DNA of 64,000 nt from Globisporangium splendens (Eukaryota > Oomycota > Peronosporomycetes > Pythiales > Pythiaceae): assembly GCA_006386115.1 (NCBI GenBank), contig VFIW01000112.1, positions 62,001 through 126,000 of the forward strand, in the 5' to 3' direction. Shown here piece after piece: positions 23,355-34,161 of the stretch; position 1 is the first letter of the stretch, and each line of letters begins with the position of its first letter. The position numbers and the translations under genes were made by a program. The notes under the pieces were generated by a model that was not told the DNA's origin, made no database searches, and saw only the letters and a list, made by a program, of their open reading frames with translations.

Positions 23355-23543
23355 AATGAAGAGAAGGTAATTCTATTTAACTTAGGATCTACTTTGAGTT
23401 TATGAATTCCTTTCTCATTAACACGTATGACAGTGAGGTTTTTCTGAATTTTTATGGATGGTATTCCCAAACCGGGACCCGAACCCAGGCCTGCTGGGTG
23501 AGAGCCAACATTCCTAACCGCCTTGACTATCTGAGAAGTCCGA
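23355..23543 (-). mobile_element. tRNA-Glu-headed SINE with the LINE's 3' tail
   Basis: About 189 bp on the minus strand with exact 10-bp flanking duplications. The 5' part (23536-23465) folds as a tRNA. The tail of about 100 nt aligns with the 3' end of the local LINE, sharing ACCTCACT, GTTAATGAG, GGAATTCA, GTAGATC and AAGTTAAATAGAATT in order, and ending in the same CTTCTC motif. There is almost no body between head and tail. This is the classic arrangement of a SINE that borrows its partner LINE's reverse transcriptase by sharing the 3' recognition sequence. The partner assignment is inferred from sequence identity, not shown functionally. Confidence 0.85.
23465..23536 (-). other. tRNA-Glu(CTC)-derived SINE head
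   Basis: 72 nt with a full 7-bp acceptor stem (including wobbles), a 5-bp anticodon stem around loop CTCTCAC (anticodon CTC) and a 5-bp T stem around TTCGGGT. The T loop has G where the near-invariant A58 should be, and the D stem is weak. With the LINE tail and target duplications this marks a retroposed promoter rather than a working tRNA gene. Confidence 0.75.
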
Positions 23544-23553
23544 AAGATCAGTA
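23544..23553. repeat. target-site duplication of the SINE (right)
   Basis: Second exact copy of AAGATCAGTA (see 23345-23354). To its right, a run of TA repeats near 23580-23597 is the only other notable sequence before 23813. Confidence 0.85.
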
Positions 23554-23813
23554 TGTAGTAGTCTTCCTCCCTGGAAATTGTATATATATATATCTGTGCT
23601 GCCATTGCAGAGTACTGATATAAAATATAGTACCAGCCACACAACTGATTTAAAGCAGGCTTTCAGTTATGGATCTCCTCTTGCATTCACTCAAACCTGA
23701 AGGATGCTGTGAGTTAATTTCTGTATTCAAAGCTCAGTGCATTGTTTGGATCCAACTGCGTTGGTCCGTCGCAAACTACTGTATTTTAGAACAACAAAAG
23801 GTCGTCTGAGATC

Positions 23814-23823
23814 TGCGTTGAGG
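23814..23823. repeat. target-site duplication of the LINE 3' fragment (left)
   Basis: TGCGTTGAGG is repeated exactly at 23954-23963 and bounds the inserted fragment. Confidence 0.8.
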
Positions 23824-23953
23824 CTCGATAATAATTTCGGTGCCACACCGTAAAAACTTAGAAACACATCATTGTCAGTGGTGTTAATGAGACTCAGGAA
23901 TTCTTGAACTGTATGTAGATCATAAGTTAAATAGAATTACCTTCTTTCGAGAT
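23824..23953 (+). mobile_element. 5'-truncated LINE insertion (3' tail only)
   Basis: 130 bp aligning with the last part of both long LINE copies: the codons around CTCGATAAT, the phrase CGGTGCCACACCGT, GTTAATGAGACTCAGGAATTC and the terminal AAGTTAAATAGAATT. Exact 10-bp duplications flank it. The paralogous kinase locus at 50.2 kb has matching upstream sequence without this insert, so the empty site is visible. It ends about 60 bp upstream of the kinase ATG. Confidence 0.88.
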
Positions 23954-23963
23954 TGCGTTGAGG
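23954..23963. repeat. target-site duplication of the LINE 3' fragment (right)
   Basis: Second exact copy of TGCGTTGAGG (see 23814-23823). Confidence 0.8.
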
Positions 23964-24011
23964 GTGGTCTTTTCTGTGGGGTTGGTTTTCATTCCTCAAT
24001 TGGCGGAGACG

Positions 24012-26124
24012 ATGGGGAACTGCACCACGAAGTTTGGCGATTTACTCTGCGATGCAAAAGCAGGAGACGCAGATGGGGTCCATCAGTGTCTTGGGCGTAG
24101 ATCAGCAGTCGACAAAGAAGACGAAGATGATTGGACGGCACTTTTTTGGGCCGCATATCGGGGTGACGTGGATCTGCTGCAACGACTACACGACTCCGGC
24201 GCATCTGTCAACAAAAAAGACAGATGGGGTTGGACAGCGTTGTTTAATGCTGCTGAGAACGGACATGTGGGTGCTGTTCGAGCGCTGGTCAATTGGGCGC
24301 ATTCGTGAACGATAAGGAAAGCAATTTCGGGAGGTCAGCGTTGTTTTATGCTGCATGGAACGGACACGTAGATGTTGTGCGAGCACTGGTCAAGAGAGGC
24401 GCATTCGTGAACGAGAAATACAAATACGGAAAAACAGCTCTGGCTTATGCCAACCAATATGACCACACACACGAGTTGTAGAAGTCCTGACTCAATTGCA
24501 TCCATCTGCATACCAATCAAGTCCCAACAACGAGTCCTCACTCAAAGATAACGAGCAGCCTGGTCATTCCCGTTCAACAGAGCATGCAGAGCCAGGCGAG
24601 GGTGCAACAGCGGTCCAACCGTCAGACACAAAGCCGGAGCTGACTACTGTCGATGTTCCAGTAAAAGCGCCACCCGAATCGAGCGACCATGCGCTAAACC
24701 AGTTTCCAGTCGTGAAACTCAGTCGCGTTCTGCCGAACGTAGTTGCCACACTCCAGTCTCGTTGCACCTCCATGTTTGAGGCGGAAGAGATGAGCAAGCG
24801 CGTCTTCGGTCGCCTTCAGGGTATTTTCCAGCAACTCCATGACGTCGATGTGATAGAAAACAAAATCGCTCTTCGGCAATACAGCAACGTGATCGCACGC
24901 TTTGACCAATTTTTGCTCAAGCATGGGAGGCACGATTTCGTCACGCGTCTTGTGTTGTGCCTCCAAGTGGCAGACGACATTTTGCGGCTTCATGAAGAAA
25001 TCGATCAAGTGGAGTCGGCGCTCGAACTACCTCGAAGTTGCATCTCGCCTGAAACGAGAGTCAACGATCGGAAAAAGCAGATCAAATCATTTGGCAACAC
25101 TTGCGGCGATGTAGGAGCAATCGCTGAGCTCTTCAACAATGACCGGGTGAGACTGGACGCGCTGACACTCTTGCGCAATATGTTATCCCACCGCAGAGAA
25201 AGCAGAGACGAAGATGCCATCTACCATTGGCAAATTATTGAAAGCTTGCACGACCAACTCACAAGATCCAGTCCAGAGCCGTCCGATGTCATCGTTGCTG
25301 ACTGGTTCGTGCCGCCGTATCAAGTTGAGTGCGACGAACTGCCGTTCAGTGACGGCTCGTTCGGTGCTGTGTATCATGGTAAAATGAACGGCGCAGTCGT
25401 GGTGGTAAAGCGTATGCTTTCAGTTGGTGATGGTGGTGCACGACAACAATTCTTGGAGGAAGTCCGAGTGTGGAGTCGACTGCGGCATCCCCATGTACTG
25501 ACGTTTCTTGGTGCGTGCCATATCGGTCAGCTCTTCTTCGTCTGCGACTATGCCACGAATGGCACGCTGCCTGTATTCCTGAAAAAGGGCAACAATCAGC
25601 AGTTCACTTGGGAAAAGCTGCATGAAGTCGCACTGGGATTGCAGTATTTACACGACCGGCATATCATACACGGCGACTTGAAAGGCAACAACCTGCTTGT
25701 AGCGGCCGACGGCAGAGCCAAAGTCGCGGACTTCGGACTGAGTTTGATTGTCGCTAGCTCCAAAACGTTGAGACCTGTTGAACTTGGTGCACCTCGATGG
25801 CGATCCCCAGAGGTTCTGAAAGGAGAGTCTATCTCCATGCCATCCGACATTTATGCGTTTGGTATGTGCATCGTTGAGGCTGTGAGCGGCGAGTACCCTT
25901 GGGGAAATGCACTTCCGGACGCTGCAGTTCGAAGGAATGTGGAGAATGGAGTTCCATTACTCAGACCCAGTGGGTTTAGCGATGTGCAGTGGGAACTCGT
26001 CACCAGAATGATCGCATTTGAGCCATCCAAGCGCGTTAAAATTGCTGCTGTTGTCGGTAAATTGGCTGCTTTCCGTATCGAAGAGCTGAGTTTGAAGTTT
26101 TCACGCCAGAGAGTTGTAACTTGA
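24012..26124 (+). pseudogene. ankyrin-repeat TKL kinase, two frameshifts (paralogue of 50300-52597)
   Basis: The first ATG gives MGNCTTK, an N-myristoylation-type start with an adjacent Cys. About four ankyrin repeats follow (WTALFWAAYRGDVDLL and similar), two to three fewer than the paralogue. The frame breaks at about 24285, where one base is missing between RALV and LGAFVND. It breaks again at about 24468, where two extra bases in an AC run turn GHTRVVEIL into a stop. From 24496 it is open to 26124: a helical region, then a kinase with GSFGAVY, VVVKRM, HGDLKGNNLL, ADFGLS and PRWRSPEVL, all catalytic residues present. If the shifts are real the kinase could only be made from an internal start. 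The LINE fragment sits in its promoter. The kinase part looks well kept, so the inactivation may be recent or partly an assembly artefact. Confidence 0.75.
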
Positions 26125-27316
26125 ACAGCAGGTTCACCCTCGATCTCGAGCACGATTGTATATTTCGCTACACAGTATTCCGCAGTCCAAATTCCTTTAT
26201 CATTAGTATGATGTATGGTCCTTGCTTGTTTTCGATACCCGATGAGTATTTGAAATGCAAATATGCGCACTTTCATTCTCAAATAAAAAGTCATTCTGGA
26301 AAACCCTCGCAAGCGAAGTTGTTGGTGGAATGATCCTTTCTATTGGCACGTGCAGAAAAGACGTCAGTTCGTGTGCCAGTCCGACTACATTATTCGGCTT
26401 TAGCCTTTAAAATGTGAACATACGCGTCTCAACGCAAGTAAAACTCGCATGTGTCGAGAGCGAACTAAAATGCCTCGCCATGGAAGGTGACAATTGTATT
26501 GAAGCACCCAGTCGAGAAACGAGCGCTATCAGAAAAGAGGTTACAGCGCTTTACTCCGCCAGTGCACGACTGAATGGCTCGGATGACATGCCAAGCTAAA
26601 TTCTCGCTAATCTGCGATGAATGACGCGCTACCACAGACTCCAACCTTCACCAAAAACACCATCCCGTCTTCTCATTTGTTAACCTGGGGTGTGTCTGTA
26701 ATATTGTATTCGTCAAACAGCGTCATTGCGGTGCTCGAGCAACGAGTGCAGACTCACGACCGTACGATTTCTTGGTTGCTGCGTGCATCACCGTTGTCGA
26801 ATACAGCAACAAACGACAATCACCAAACTGCCGGCATCGTTGCCGATAATCGCACCTCGACGTTTGCTTGCGTTTATTAGCGAGACGCTACGTTTGACGC
26901 GCTGCAGGCGGCTTGATCGTCGGAGGATGCATGCAGCCATCTTTCGCTTTGATGGGACAAACGAGACCTAGATTATCTGGCTGGCAAAAACGATCTTGAT
27001 GTGACTTGGCTGTTGAGCATCAATGGAAATGATTGTGCGACAAGTAGGAGAGTGATGGTCTCTGGATTTGGAGTTTTACCATCACTCAAACAAAGCTCAG
27101 TTATTCCACCAAAAACTCGGACAGAGAGCGAAGGTCACACAGATCTCACTGATCGTGGTTCACAACCTCAAATGGCTGCGTGAGAACGTCGTCTAAGTCA
27201 TAACAAAGGTGAAACGCAGGACTCTACTCCTTAGCAGAGACAACGGGGCAGTCGCAAGAAGGCCGAAACGTTGGGGCGACAAATGCATTGCTCATTAAGA
27301 AAAGAGGCGACACTTT
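26125..27316. other. intergenic, nothing recognised
   Basis: About 1.2 kb between convergent genes (kinase copy, plus strand; GT61, minus strand). A 61-codon frame at 26414-26599 and several overlapping ones around 26620-26970 lack support. No repeat was found. Confidence 0.45.
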
Positions 27317-29113
27317 TCACGTTCGTGCAGCATCCACTCGGGTTTCCAAGTCTCGTACGGTGGCACGCAACAGCGGATCGAAGAACGCTTTCCATTCGTC
27401 GTACGGGATCGTTTTGTCGTTCGCGTTCGGCTCGCGGCTGCGTCCTAAGCGAATGTCCTTCCCTCCACGGAACTCTTTCCAATTGCAGCCGATGAACTGG
27501 CAGAGGTTGCGGTACCCGTACCGACGCTTGAGCATGGGAAATATCTCGACGACCAGCGTCTCGGGGCGGGTCCACAGCACGTTCACGAGACCTGCACCGT
27601 GCATACTGATCACGACGTCGCTCTCGATCATGATCTGCATTTGCTGCTCGATGGGCAAGTCGACAAAGTCAATGGACTGGAATCTGCACGTCCCATATTT
27701 GTACAATGGAGGAGTTGCATCCTTCTCATCCGCGATACTGTTGCTGGGTCCATAGTCGTCGCGCATGGCCACAAGCACCTCGTTCTCGTTGCGCCATCGG
27801 CGTTGCACGACACGGCCACCGTAGTTGCGGCGCGAAATCACCGTGATCGTGCATGTTTTCAGATCCCCTTTCTGCATCGACACGTTCATTTTCGACAGCG
27901 CGAGTGCTCGGAAATCCGCGATGAGAGTGTTGTGGTGACACGGCTCGGTGTTGTCGAGATGCTGCATCATCGGTCCCGAGAACTCGAACGGCGCCAGCAG
28001 CACCGAGTCAAAGTGCACGACATGTCGATAGATCTCGCGGCCAGGAATTGCAGGATGGTCGGGCGACAGCATCGCCTTCTGCAGCGCATCCACAGGGGAC
28101 TCGTACCCTTTGTCCAGGTACACCAACTGAGTCGAGTCGTTGCGCCATTTCAGCACTTGCATCATGATCCACGCATTCAGCGTCGCCGAGACCTGGAAAA
28201 ACGGATTGTGGTCGTCTTTCCGCGCCATTAGCACCACATTTGTGTCCGAGAACGTCATCATGACACCATCAGGGAATGACTCATTGAAGCCTGTGTTCTT
28301 GCACACAGTAAATCGTTTTTCCGGATCAATAGCCATGATGGAATTCCACACGCGCGGACTGCCGTGTTCGTCGTCTTGAAGCGTACTACAAGAGCACAAG
28401 GGAGCAATGGACTGGTACCGAAAACGCGGATCATGGTTCCCACCGTCCTGCGCCATGCTCTGAATCGGTTTGTACACTCTCGCCTTGCGTAGATCCAGCT
28501 GCAGATTCTGAAAATGCGTGCTCTGGATCCCAGCATCCGGCACCGAGTAGAACGTGTACTTGGACTTGGGATCTTCTTCATTTGCATTATCGTCATCGCA
28601 AAACACCGACGCACTCGTCTTGAGCGCGGCAATGAGCCCGTAATCACGCACACGCTGGCAATTCGTGACTTTCGCCGTCACATCAGGTGCATCTCGCGCA
28701 TTCTCGTCTCCCTCAATGGCTCCGAAGCCCACGATCAGCGGCGGTAGCGACGCTGCACTCGGACTGCTGGTATCACCTTCCTGCGGCTTGTCTGAGGACT
28801 GAACTGTAGCAATAGGCGGTGGAGTGCTGCCACGTGCATTGACATGCTTGAACAGAGCGTTCTGCTGTGCATTGCTTGGATTGCTGGTGCTGTCGACCTG
28901 CCGCAAGGACACCATGTTGACGAGGTGCATGGCGAGCACCAGCAGCGCGAAGAACGCCACAGCCATGGACGACCGCGAGCGATGCAGACTGCTGACGCTA
29001 ACGCCAGTGGAAGAGCGTCGTCGCGGCCGCGAGGACGACGCATACGAGTCACTTGCGCTGCTGCTTGTGGCGTGCAGGCGGCTTCGACTCGCGCCGCTGC
29101 CGTCACTTCGCAT
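27317..29113 (-). CDS. GT61-family glycosyltransferase, type II membrane protein
   Basis: Taking the first ATG (29113) gives 598 residues. A Ser/Arg-rich cytosolic tail is followed by one membrane anchor (MAVAFFALLVLAMHLV) and a lumenal stem and catalytic domain. Family hallmarks are near the C-terminus: HGAGLVNVLW, the acidic RPETLVVEIFP, then RYGYRNLCQF and WKEFRGG. Upstream lies NPFFQVSATLNAW. GT61 (DUF563) enzymes include xylosyl-, arabinosyl- and O-GlcNAc-transferases that work in the Golgi or ER, so glycoprotein or wall-glycan modification is likely; donor and acceptor are unknown. Two further paralogues are at 40631-42361 and 44220-45725, and this one is the most divergent. It is transcribed divergently from the helical-repeat gene. 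Confidence 0.88.
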   Translation of the reverse strand: MRSDGSGASRSRLHATSSSASDSYASSSRPRRRSSTGVSVSSLHRSRSSMAVAFFALLVLAMHLVNMVSLRQVDSTSNPSNAQQNALFKHVNARGSTPPPIATVQSSDKPQEGDTSSPSAASLPPLIVGFGAIEGDENARDAPDVTAKVTNCQRVRDYGLIAALKTSASVFCDDDNANEEDPKSKYTFYSVPDAGIQSTHFQNLQLDLRKARVYKPIQSMAQDGGNHDPRFRYQSIAPLCSCSTLQDDEHGSPRVWNSIMAIDPEKRFTVCKNTGFNESFPDGVMMTFSDTNVVLMARKDDHNPFFQVSATLNAWIMMQVLKWRNDSTQLVYLDKGYESPVDALQKAMLSPDHPAIPGREIYRHVVHFDSVLLAPFEFSGPMMQHLDNTEPCHHNTLIADFRALALSKMNVSMQKGDLKTCTITVISRRNYGGRVVQRRWRNENEVLVAMRDDYGPSNSIADEKDATPPLYKYGTCRFQSIDFVDLPIEQQMQIMIESDVVISMHGAGLVNVLWTRPETLVVEIFPMLKRRYGYRNLCQFIGCNWKEFRGGKDIRLGRSREPNANDKTIPYDEWKAFFDPLLRATVRDLETRVDAART

Positions 29114-29586
29114 CCTCTTGGTCTCTGATGTGGCCACGAAGCATGAGCAAGGGCACCGCTTCGGACGTTGCCCTCTTGTATATGGTGCAGAGGTTTCTTT
29201 GATAGGATTAACGGATATTTCGCCTTTGGTATTGCATAGACATATGTTGGTGTGTGACGACTAAATTGTTAGATTGACTATTCCATAGAAGCTGTATAGA
29301 GTGTTTTAATTTCGAGTGCTGCAGATCATCGACTATCCAAGGAGGTACCAAATTGTACCCCCTCTCTGCAAACTTCATGCTGAAGCATCGAACCTCCATC
29401 ATTTCTTACCTCATAAATTACATTCTGATACCAGTACTATTACCGGTATCTTCATCTTTCAATTTGGAGACTCGACTGGATCTTCTCTTCCCCTTTGCAT
29501 TTGTCAGTTTGGGAAACGCGCTGAAAAAGCTACAGAAAACAAAAACAAAAAACATCAAAAAGGGAAACCACCGCATCTCTCTCTCT
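29114..29586. promoter_or_regulatory. divergent intergenic region
   Basis: 473 bp between the starts of the GT61 gene (minus) and the helical-repeat gene (plus), so both promoters must lie here. An A-rich stretch at about 29530-29570 and a CT-rich run at about 29575-29587 precede the plus-strand ATG. No motif was recognised with confidence. Confidence 0.4.
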
Positions 29587-32500
29587 ATGACGAGTCCACT
29601 GCCGCCGGCCATGGTCTCGGGCGGCGTGAACATCGTGCGTCTGGCGGCGCCGCCGTCCAACCCGTGCGTGCAGGTCGCCGTGTACGCCGGCATGGCGGTC
29701 GAGGAGCTCGCGGCCGTCGTCAAGCGCGTGCTCCAGCTCCCGCGCGACGCCGAGTGCACGGGCTTCCTCGTGGTCGAGAAAACGCACCAGCAGCACAACC
29801 AGCAGCGTCGCTCTTCGAAGAAGAAGAAGAGGAATAGCCATGCGAGTCGCAACGACCAGCACTGCCAGCGCATTGTCCCGCTCTCGCTCGCGTGTATCGC
29901 TCCTGAACTGCTGAGCACGGTATAGTTATTTGCGCTATGCGTTGTTAGAAGGCTGTGTTAGTCGCTCAAAATAGCTTGATGGTCTGGAAATGACGCTGAT
30001 GTGTGTGTCTTGTTAGCATGGAGACGTGACGGCGATGGTGGTGTATGCGGATGCGGACAGTAACAACGTGGCGGATGACACCGAGTCTGCGACTATTGTG
30101 AATGACAAGAGTCGCAATGGCCATGCGGATCTTTCTCCTTCGACAAAGACTAAAAAGAGCGATGTAGTGAACGAGGCGGACGCTGTGGAACGTATCGGTC
30201 GCTTCATTGCTGCGGTGTGCGAGGACAAGACGCTGTCGAAATTCGAGGCAGCGGTGCTGGCAGAACTCTGCGAGCAGCAGCAGTCCGAGGTGTTGACGGT
30301 GATGCGAAGCGGCAGGTCTGTCGCGCAGAAGAAGCAGTATCTGCTGGACTTGGTGCATGCAACCGGCCAGCCAGATGCTGTCGTGACCAGTTCTGCGGCT
30401 CATTCTTCACAGAACGGATTTGCATCGAAAGCGGTGCACCACTCGTCTCCGCATCGCTTGTCTTCGAAAACAGCATCAACGCAACGAGAAAGTTCCGTGA
30501 GTGCGCAACTGGAAGTCGTGTACGCGAAGCTTGTCAGCATTGCGCGGACGGTGTTCTCTCCGCAAGTGCAGAACGAAATCCTCGACGCTGCATCGTCATT
30601 TCGAGAAAAGCCGTCACAGTTCTCGTCCAACCTAACGGAAGCCAGCTTTGTGCAAAAGACGGAGCTCCTCAGTGCGATCGAAAAGCTACTGAACAAGCAT
30701 GCGCTCCCTGAAGAGCAGAGTGCGTACCTAATTCGATTGGTGTTGAAGGAGAACAGGTTGCTGCTGAGTGCACTGCAGTCCTACAAAAGCGATTACAATT
30801 TGAATGATCTAGAGAAGACGATCAAGCAGATTGCTGCGCTCGGATCTGTTCCCCCGTCGACGAATGGTCACAGTGCCACTAACGCAAGTACCCCCAAAAA
30901 GCGGACAAGTCCTCGAAAGACGAGAACGACGCCGAAGGCACCGCTTGCGCTGAGAGGATTTGTCCCACGTCCGATCGACATCTTGCACTCTTTGCACCAG
31001 AAGCAAATGATCACGAGCCTGGAGTACGACATTCTAGGTGCGCTCGTCAAGCAGCATGATCCGCAAGTCCTGGCGGCAATTGACGAATACCACCGAACGC
31101 GTGACCAGAAAACAATGCGAGACACGCTTGTGTACATTGTGGAAGAAATCACGATGGAACTTGGCGATGAGGAGAAGGCTCATTTTGTACGAGGCATGAG
31201 CATTGACGGTGGTAGCCTGGATGTGTCGGTGGCCAATTGGCAAGAGCACCTGAACCGCTTCGTGCAGCACTGGGCTAGTCAAATGGTGCTGGCTCCAGAT
31301 CAAGTTGCCATTTTGGAAAAGCTGATTGAAGACAGGCACAATTTGCTGCAAAGCGCGTACGAAGTGTACGCAAACGACGAAGACGAGAACGAACTACTCG
31401 ACACTCTCCAACGAATCGCGAAGTTGCAGTTGCAGGCTGAAGAAGGTGCGGCGTTGCAGATGTTTAGCCAGGTCGTCAATGACCATTGCGATGTCCTGCG
31501 AGAGAACGAAAAGGCACTGGTGAAGCAACTCTTTGTGCGCAAAAGCGAGCTTGTACGTGCTGCGTGGGAGGTGTTTGAAGTGGAGAAAAATGTTCATGAC
31601 CTGGGAGATACTTTGCTGCGAATCGCTCGCTTCACAAGTCGGAACGACTCGAAGCTGCGGCTCGTTGAGGTCGTCGGTGAGATGATGAGACGTCAACTTA
31701 TTCGCTCTCACGAAGCAGATGGTTTGATTCGGCTGTATGAAGAAAAGAACGAGGCGATGCTGGCTGCAAACGAAGCATTTGTGTCAGATGGCGATGTGAA
31801 AGAACTTGTCGAAACGCTGCTACTAGTCGTCAAGCATGCGAATTTTGGGGAGGCTCCGACTTGCTCGCCTCGACACGCCTCCCGTCGAGCTCGAGCCCCA
31901 TTGCTGTCGCTCTCTTTTTCTACCAACCACTACGAACCAGGCAGTGAAGAGTTCCTGGCTGGTCGGTTGATTGAGGCTTTAGGGATCAAAGGTCGACTGA
32001 CGGAGTGGCAAACGGAGTTGCTGCTGGTCTTGCTGACGCAAAATGACGATCGTTTGTTGGCTGCGATCGATGTGTACAACGAGGATCAAAATGCGAGAGA
32101 GCTCGTGGATACTCTGTGGCGCCTCTGCGATTTGCTTGTCTGGGAAGAAAACAAGCGCAGCATTATTCAAGAATGGGTATTGCCTTTAGAGAAGCAAGAG
32201 CGCGTGAAGCCTCCAGGAGTGTTGACAAAGCTGATTCAGGCACGAGATGATCGTGTCATGGCTGCGCTCATTGTTTATCTGGAGAATAACAATGACCAAG
32301 AGTTTGCTGACACGCTGGAGCGTATTGCGCGAATTGAAGCCAAGACGAAGCACATTGGAAGTACCTCTGTATCCAGCGCAACAGAAGATGCTGACAGTGA
32401 GCTCAACGCGGATGCAGGAGTGAAAATACTGTTGTCGCTGACGAAGGACGGTCACATTTCGGCTGAAGAGCAACGAGCTGTTCAGCGTCTGTTTAATGCG

Positions 32501-32918
32501 CACGATGCGCAAGTCCTTGCTGCCTTTGATGTCTATCACGCGACGGAAGACAGTGGAGATTTTGTGGATACTCTGAAGCGTGTGGTCGCGCGAAGCCCTA
32601 GTCGAAGCAGTGCCCCTCCAAGTCCCAGCAAGTCGAAGATTGCGTGCATGGAGAAGCAGTTGCTGCATTTCGCAAGTGAGTTGGAGTTAGCGCCGGATGA
32701 GCTTGCGGCACTGAAGCGATCGATTGCGCGGCAAGATGAAATTCTCGAAGCGGCAGTCGAAGTCTACGAAGTGGAGAAAGACGAGGTAAGTTTGACTGTG
32801 CAAACATCCTAGATGCTCAGTTTTCTGACTTTTGCCAATGTGATTATTGCTTTTGCAGGAGGACTTGAAGGACACATTGCGACGTGTAGCTCTCCAGATT
32901 ACAGCGGCAGAAAACTAG
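29587..32918 (+). CDS. large alpha-helical repeat protein, 3 exons, about 1,053 aa
   Basis: Exons 29587-29919, 30017-32785 and 32859-32918 join in frame; the last intron has a clean GTAAGT donor and TTTTGCAG acceptor. The N-terminus (VQVAVYAGMAVEELAAVV) may be a small beta-grasp-like fold. The rest consists of about ten units of 60-75 residues, each ending in a shared motif. Examples are DPQVLAAIDEYH...MRDTL, RHNLLQSAYEVYAND...LLDTLQRIA, DDRLLAAIDVYNED...LVDTLWRL, DDRVMAALIVYLEN...FADTLERIA, DAQVLAAFDVYHAT...FVDTLKRV and QDEILEAAVEVYEVE...LKDTLRRVA. A Lys/Arg/Pro linker (about 30890-30940) separates early and later units. I know no named family with this repeat; a scaffold role is a guess. 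No signal peptide or membrane span is seen, so it is probably cytosolic. Confidence 0.82.
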
Positions 32919-33117
32919 TCAAGAAGCAGAAGGAACACCCGAACGTAACTTCAAACATCAACATTGGTTTGACTGAATGCAGGTGACAAATATCGATGTT
33001 TTGTGTGGAACAAGTTGCTTTTCCCGTTAGCATCTTGTTATGACGAGCTGACAACATGGATAGTGCAGTACATTCGTTGAATTATGGCATGAACACAGCT
33101 TCAGATACGATCATCAT

Positions 33118-33741
33118 CTAGCATGGCTGGTACGTGATGTCAAAATGGAATCCCTGATCAGTCGTGATATCAGCGGAATCGATGGCAATCTGCGTCTCGT
33201 CTTTGACCTTCAGCGAGGACTTGCTTGCGACGATTGCAGTTCGGATGCGCAGAATCGTTGAAGACTTGCAACCGGACCAAGCGACCGCACTGGCCGACAG
33301 CTTGTCCGATATCATGATGTCGTCGTTGAAGCCCGACGTCCAGTTTTTCTTGTACACCGGTCCGTCCTTGCCGGCAAAGTAATACTCGGTCGAGAACTCG
33401 GCAAGCGCAGTAGCATCTTTCGGTACGAACACGCTCCCACGGTAGTCGGCTTGGAAGATGCCGATCGAAAACCCGCGCATGATGGTGACAGGCACAGCGA
33501 GCTCGCACGTTTTCCGGTCTCGAGTCAACTTGGACGTTGTCGAGGCGCTGTAGGCTGAGAACAAGATTGAAACACTCTGTGCATCGTTGGACGTTACGGT
33601 GTCGATGGAACCCTTGGGGTATCCTGAGCCGGAGTAGGTCGGCTTGCCCATTGAAAACACCGGATTCGCAGCATGCACAACATGATTCGGGACGAAAAGC
33701 ACAGCAAGTGTCAGCAAATTGGACGAGAGAAGCCTGATCAT
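33118..33741 (-). CDS. secreted DUF4360-like protein, 207 aa
   Basis: The ATG at 33741 gives a clear signal peptide (MIRLLSSNLLTLAVLFVPNHV, cleavage probably after VHA). The upstream extension of the frame to 33858 lacks support. The mature part starts near GKPTYSGSGYPKGSID, followed by VSILFSAYSA, the cysteine-containing KTCELAVPV and the tail ITYQPC. This pattern of an early GSG-P-GS motif, a single beta-rich domain and a few cysteines matches DUF4360, found in secreted proteins of fungi and bacteria with no known function. It is convergent with the helical-repeat gene, 200 bp away. Extracellular location is likely. Confidence 0.8.
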   Translation of the reverse strand: MIRLLSSNLLTLAVLFVPNHVVHAANPVFSMGKPTYSGSGYPKGSIDTVTSNDAQSVSILFSAYSASTTSKLTRDRKTCELAVPVTIMRGFSIGIFQADYRGSVFVPKDATALAEFSTEYYFAGKDGPVYKKNWTSGFNDDIMISDKLSASAVAWSGCKSSTILRIRTAIVASKSSLKVKDETQIAIDSADITTDQGFHFDITYQPC

Positions 33742-34161
33742 GTCTGGGTGTTGTTGAAACTTGGGTTCACGGACGAAAAGTCGACAGCGAGTAAGAGAGT
33801 ACAAGGATGCCGCGAGGTAGGGACTGTGAGAATTGGAAGTGAGTCGTTTGGATGCCAAGAAGCTGCTCCTGCTGTTTTTATTCCAGAGATCCAGACAAGA
33901 ACATTATGCAGTCGATGATCGTCGCACTTTTCAGAGCTTCCGATTAAGCGCCAGTGTGGCCGAAGCAGAAGGAAACACGCGCAAGTCGACAGCGTTCTTT
34001 CACGTCGTGCATGATCGCACAAGCAGTCGCTTCAGCGCAGCGAAAGTGGTTCGCACGCTCCAGGAACACCTATAAATATCAGCATCCAGTTGCAGTCGTA
34101 TACCGTGCCAAGTCTTTCGACACAATTTGGTTGGCAAATGGAATTGTACTAACGGGACGAG
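33742..34161. other. intergenic, no gene
   Basis: 420 bp upstream of the DUF4360 gene and downstream of the SAMHD1-like stop, both minus strand. A TATAAAT is visible at about 34072. Nothing else was recognised. Confidence 0.45.

Noticed and set aside
23465..23536. Functional tRNA-Glu gene
   Set aside because: The T loop lacks A58, the D stem is weak, and it is fused to a LINE tail inside target duplications, so it is a SINE head.
27599..28231. 210-codon plus-strand open frame
   Set aside because: Antisense to the GT61 gene; His/Arg-rich shadow with no motif.
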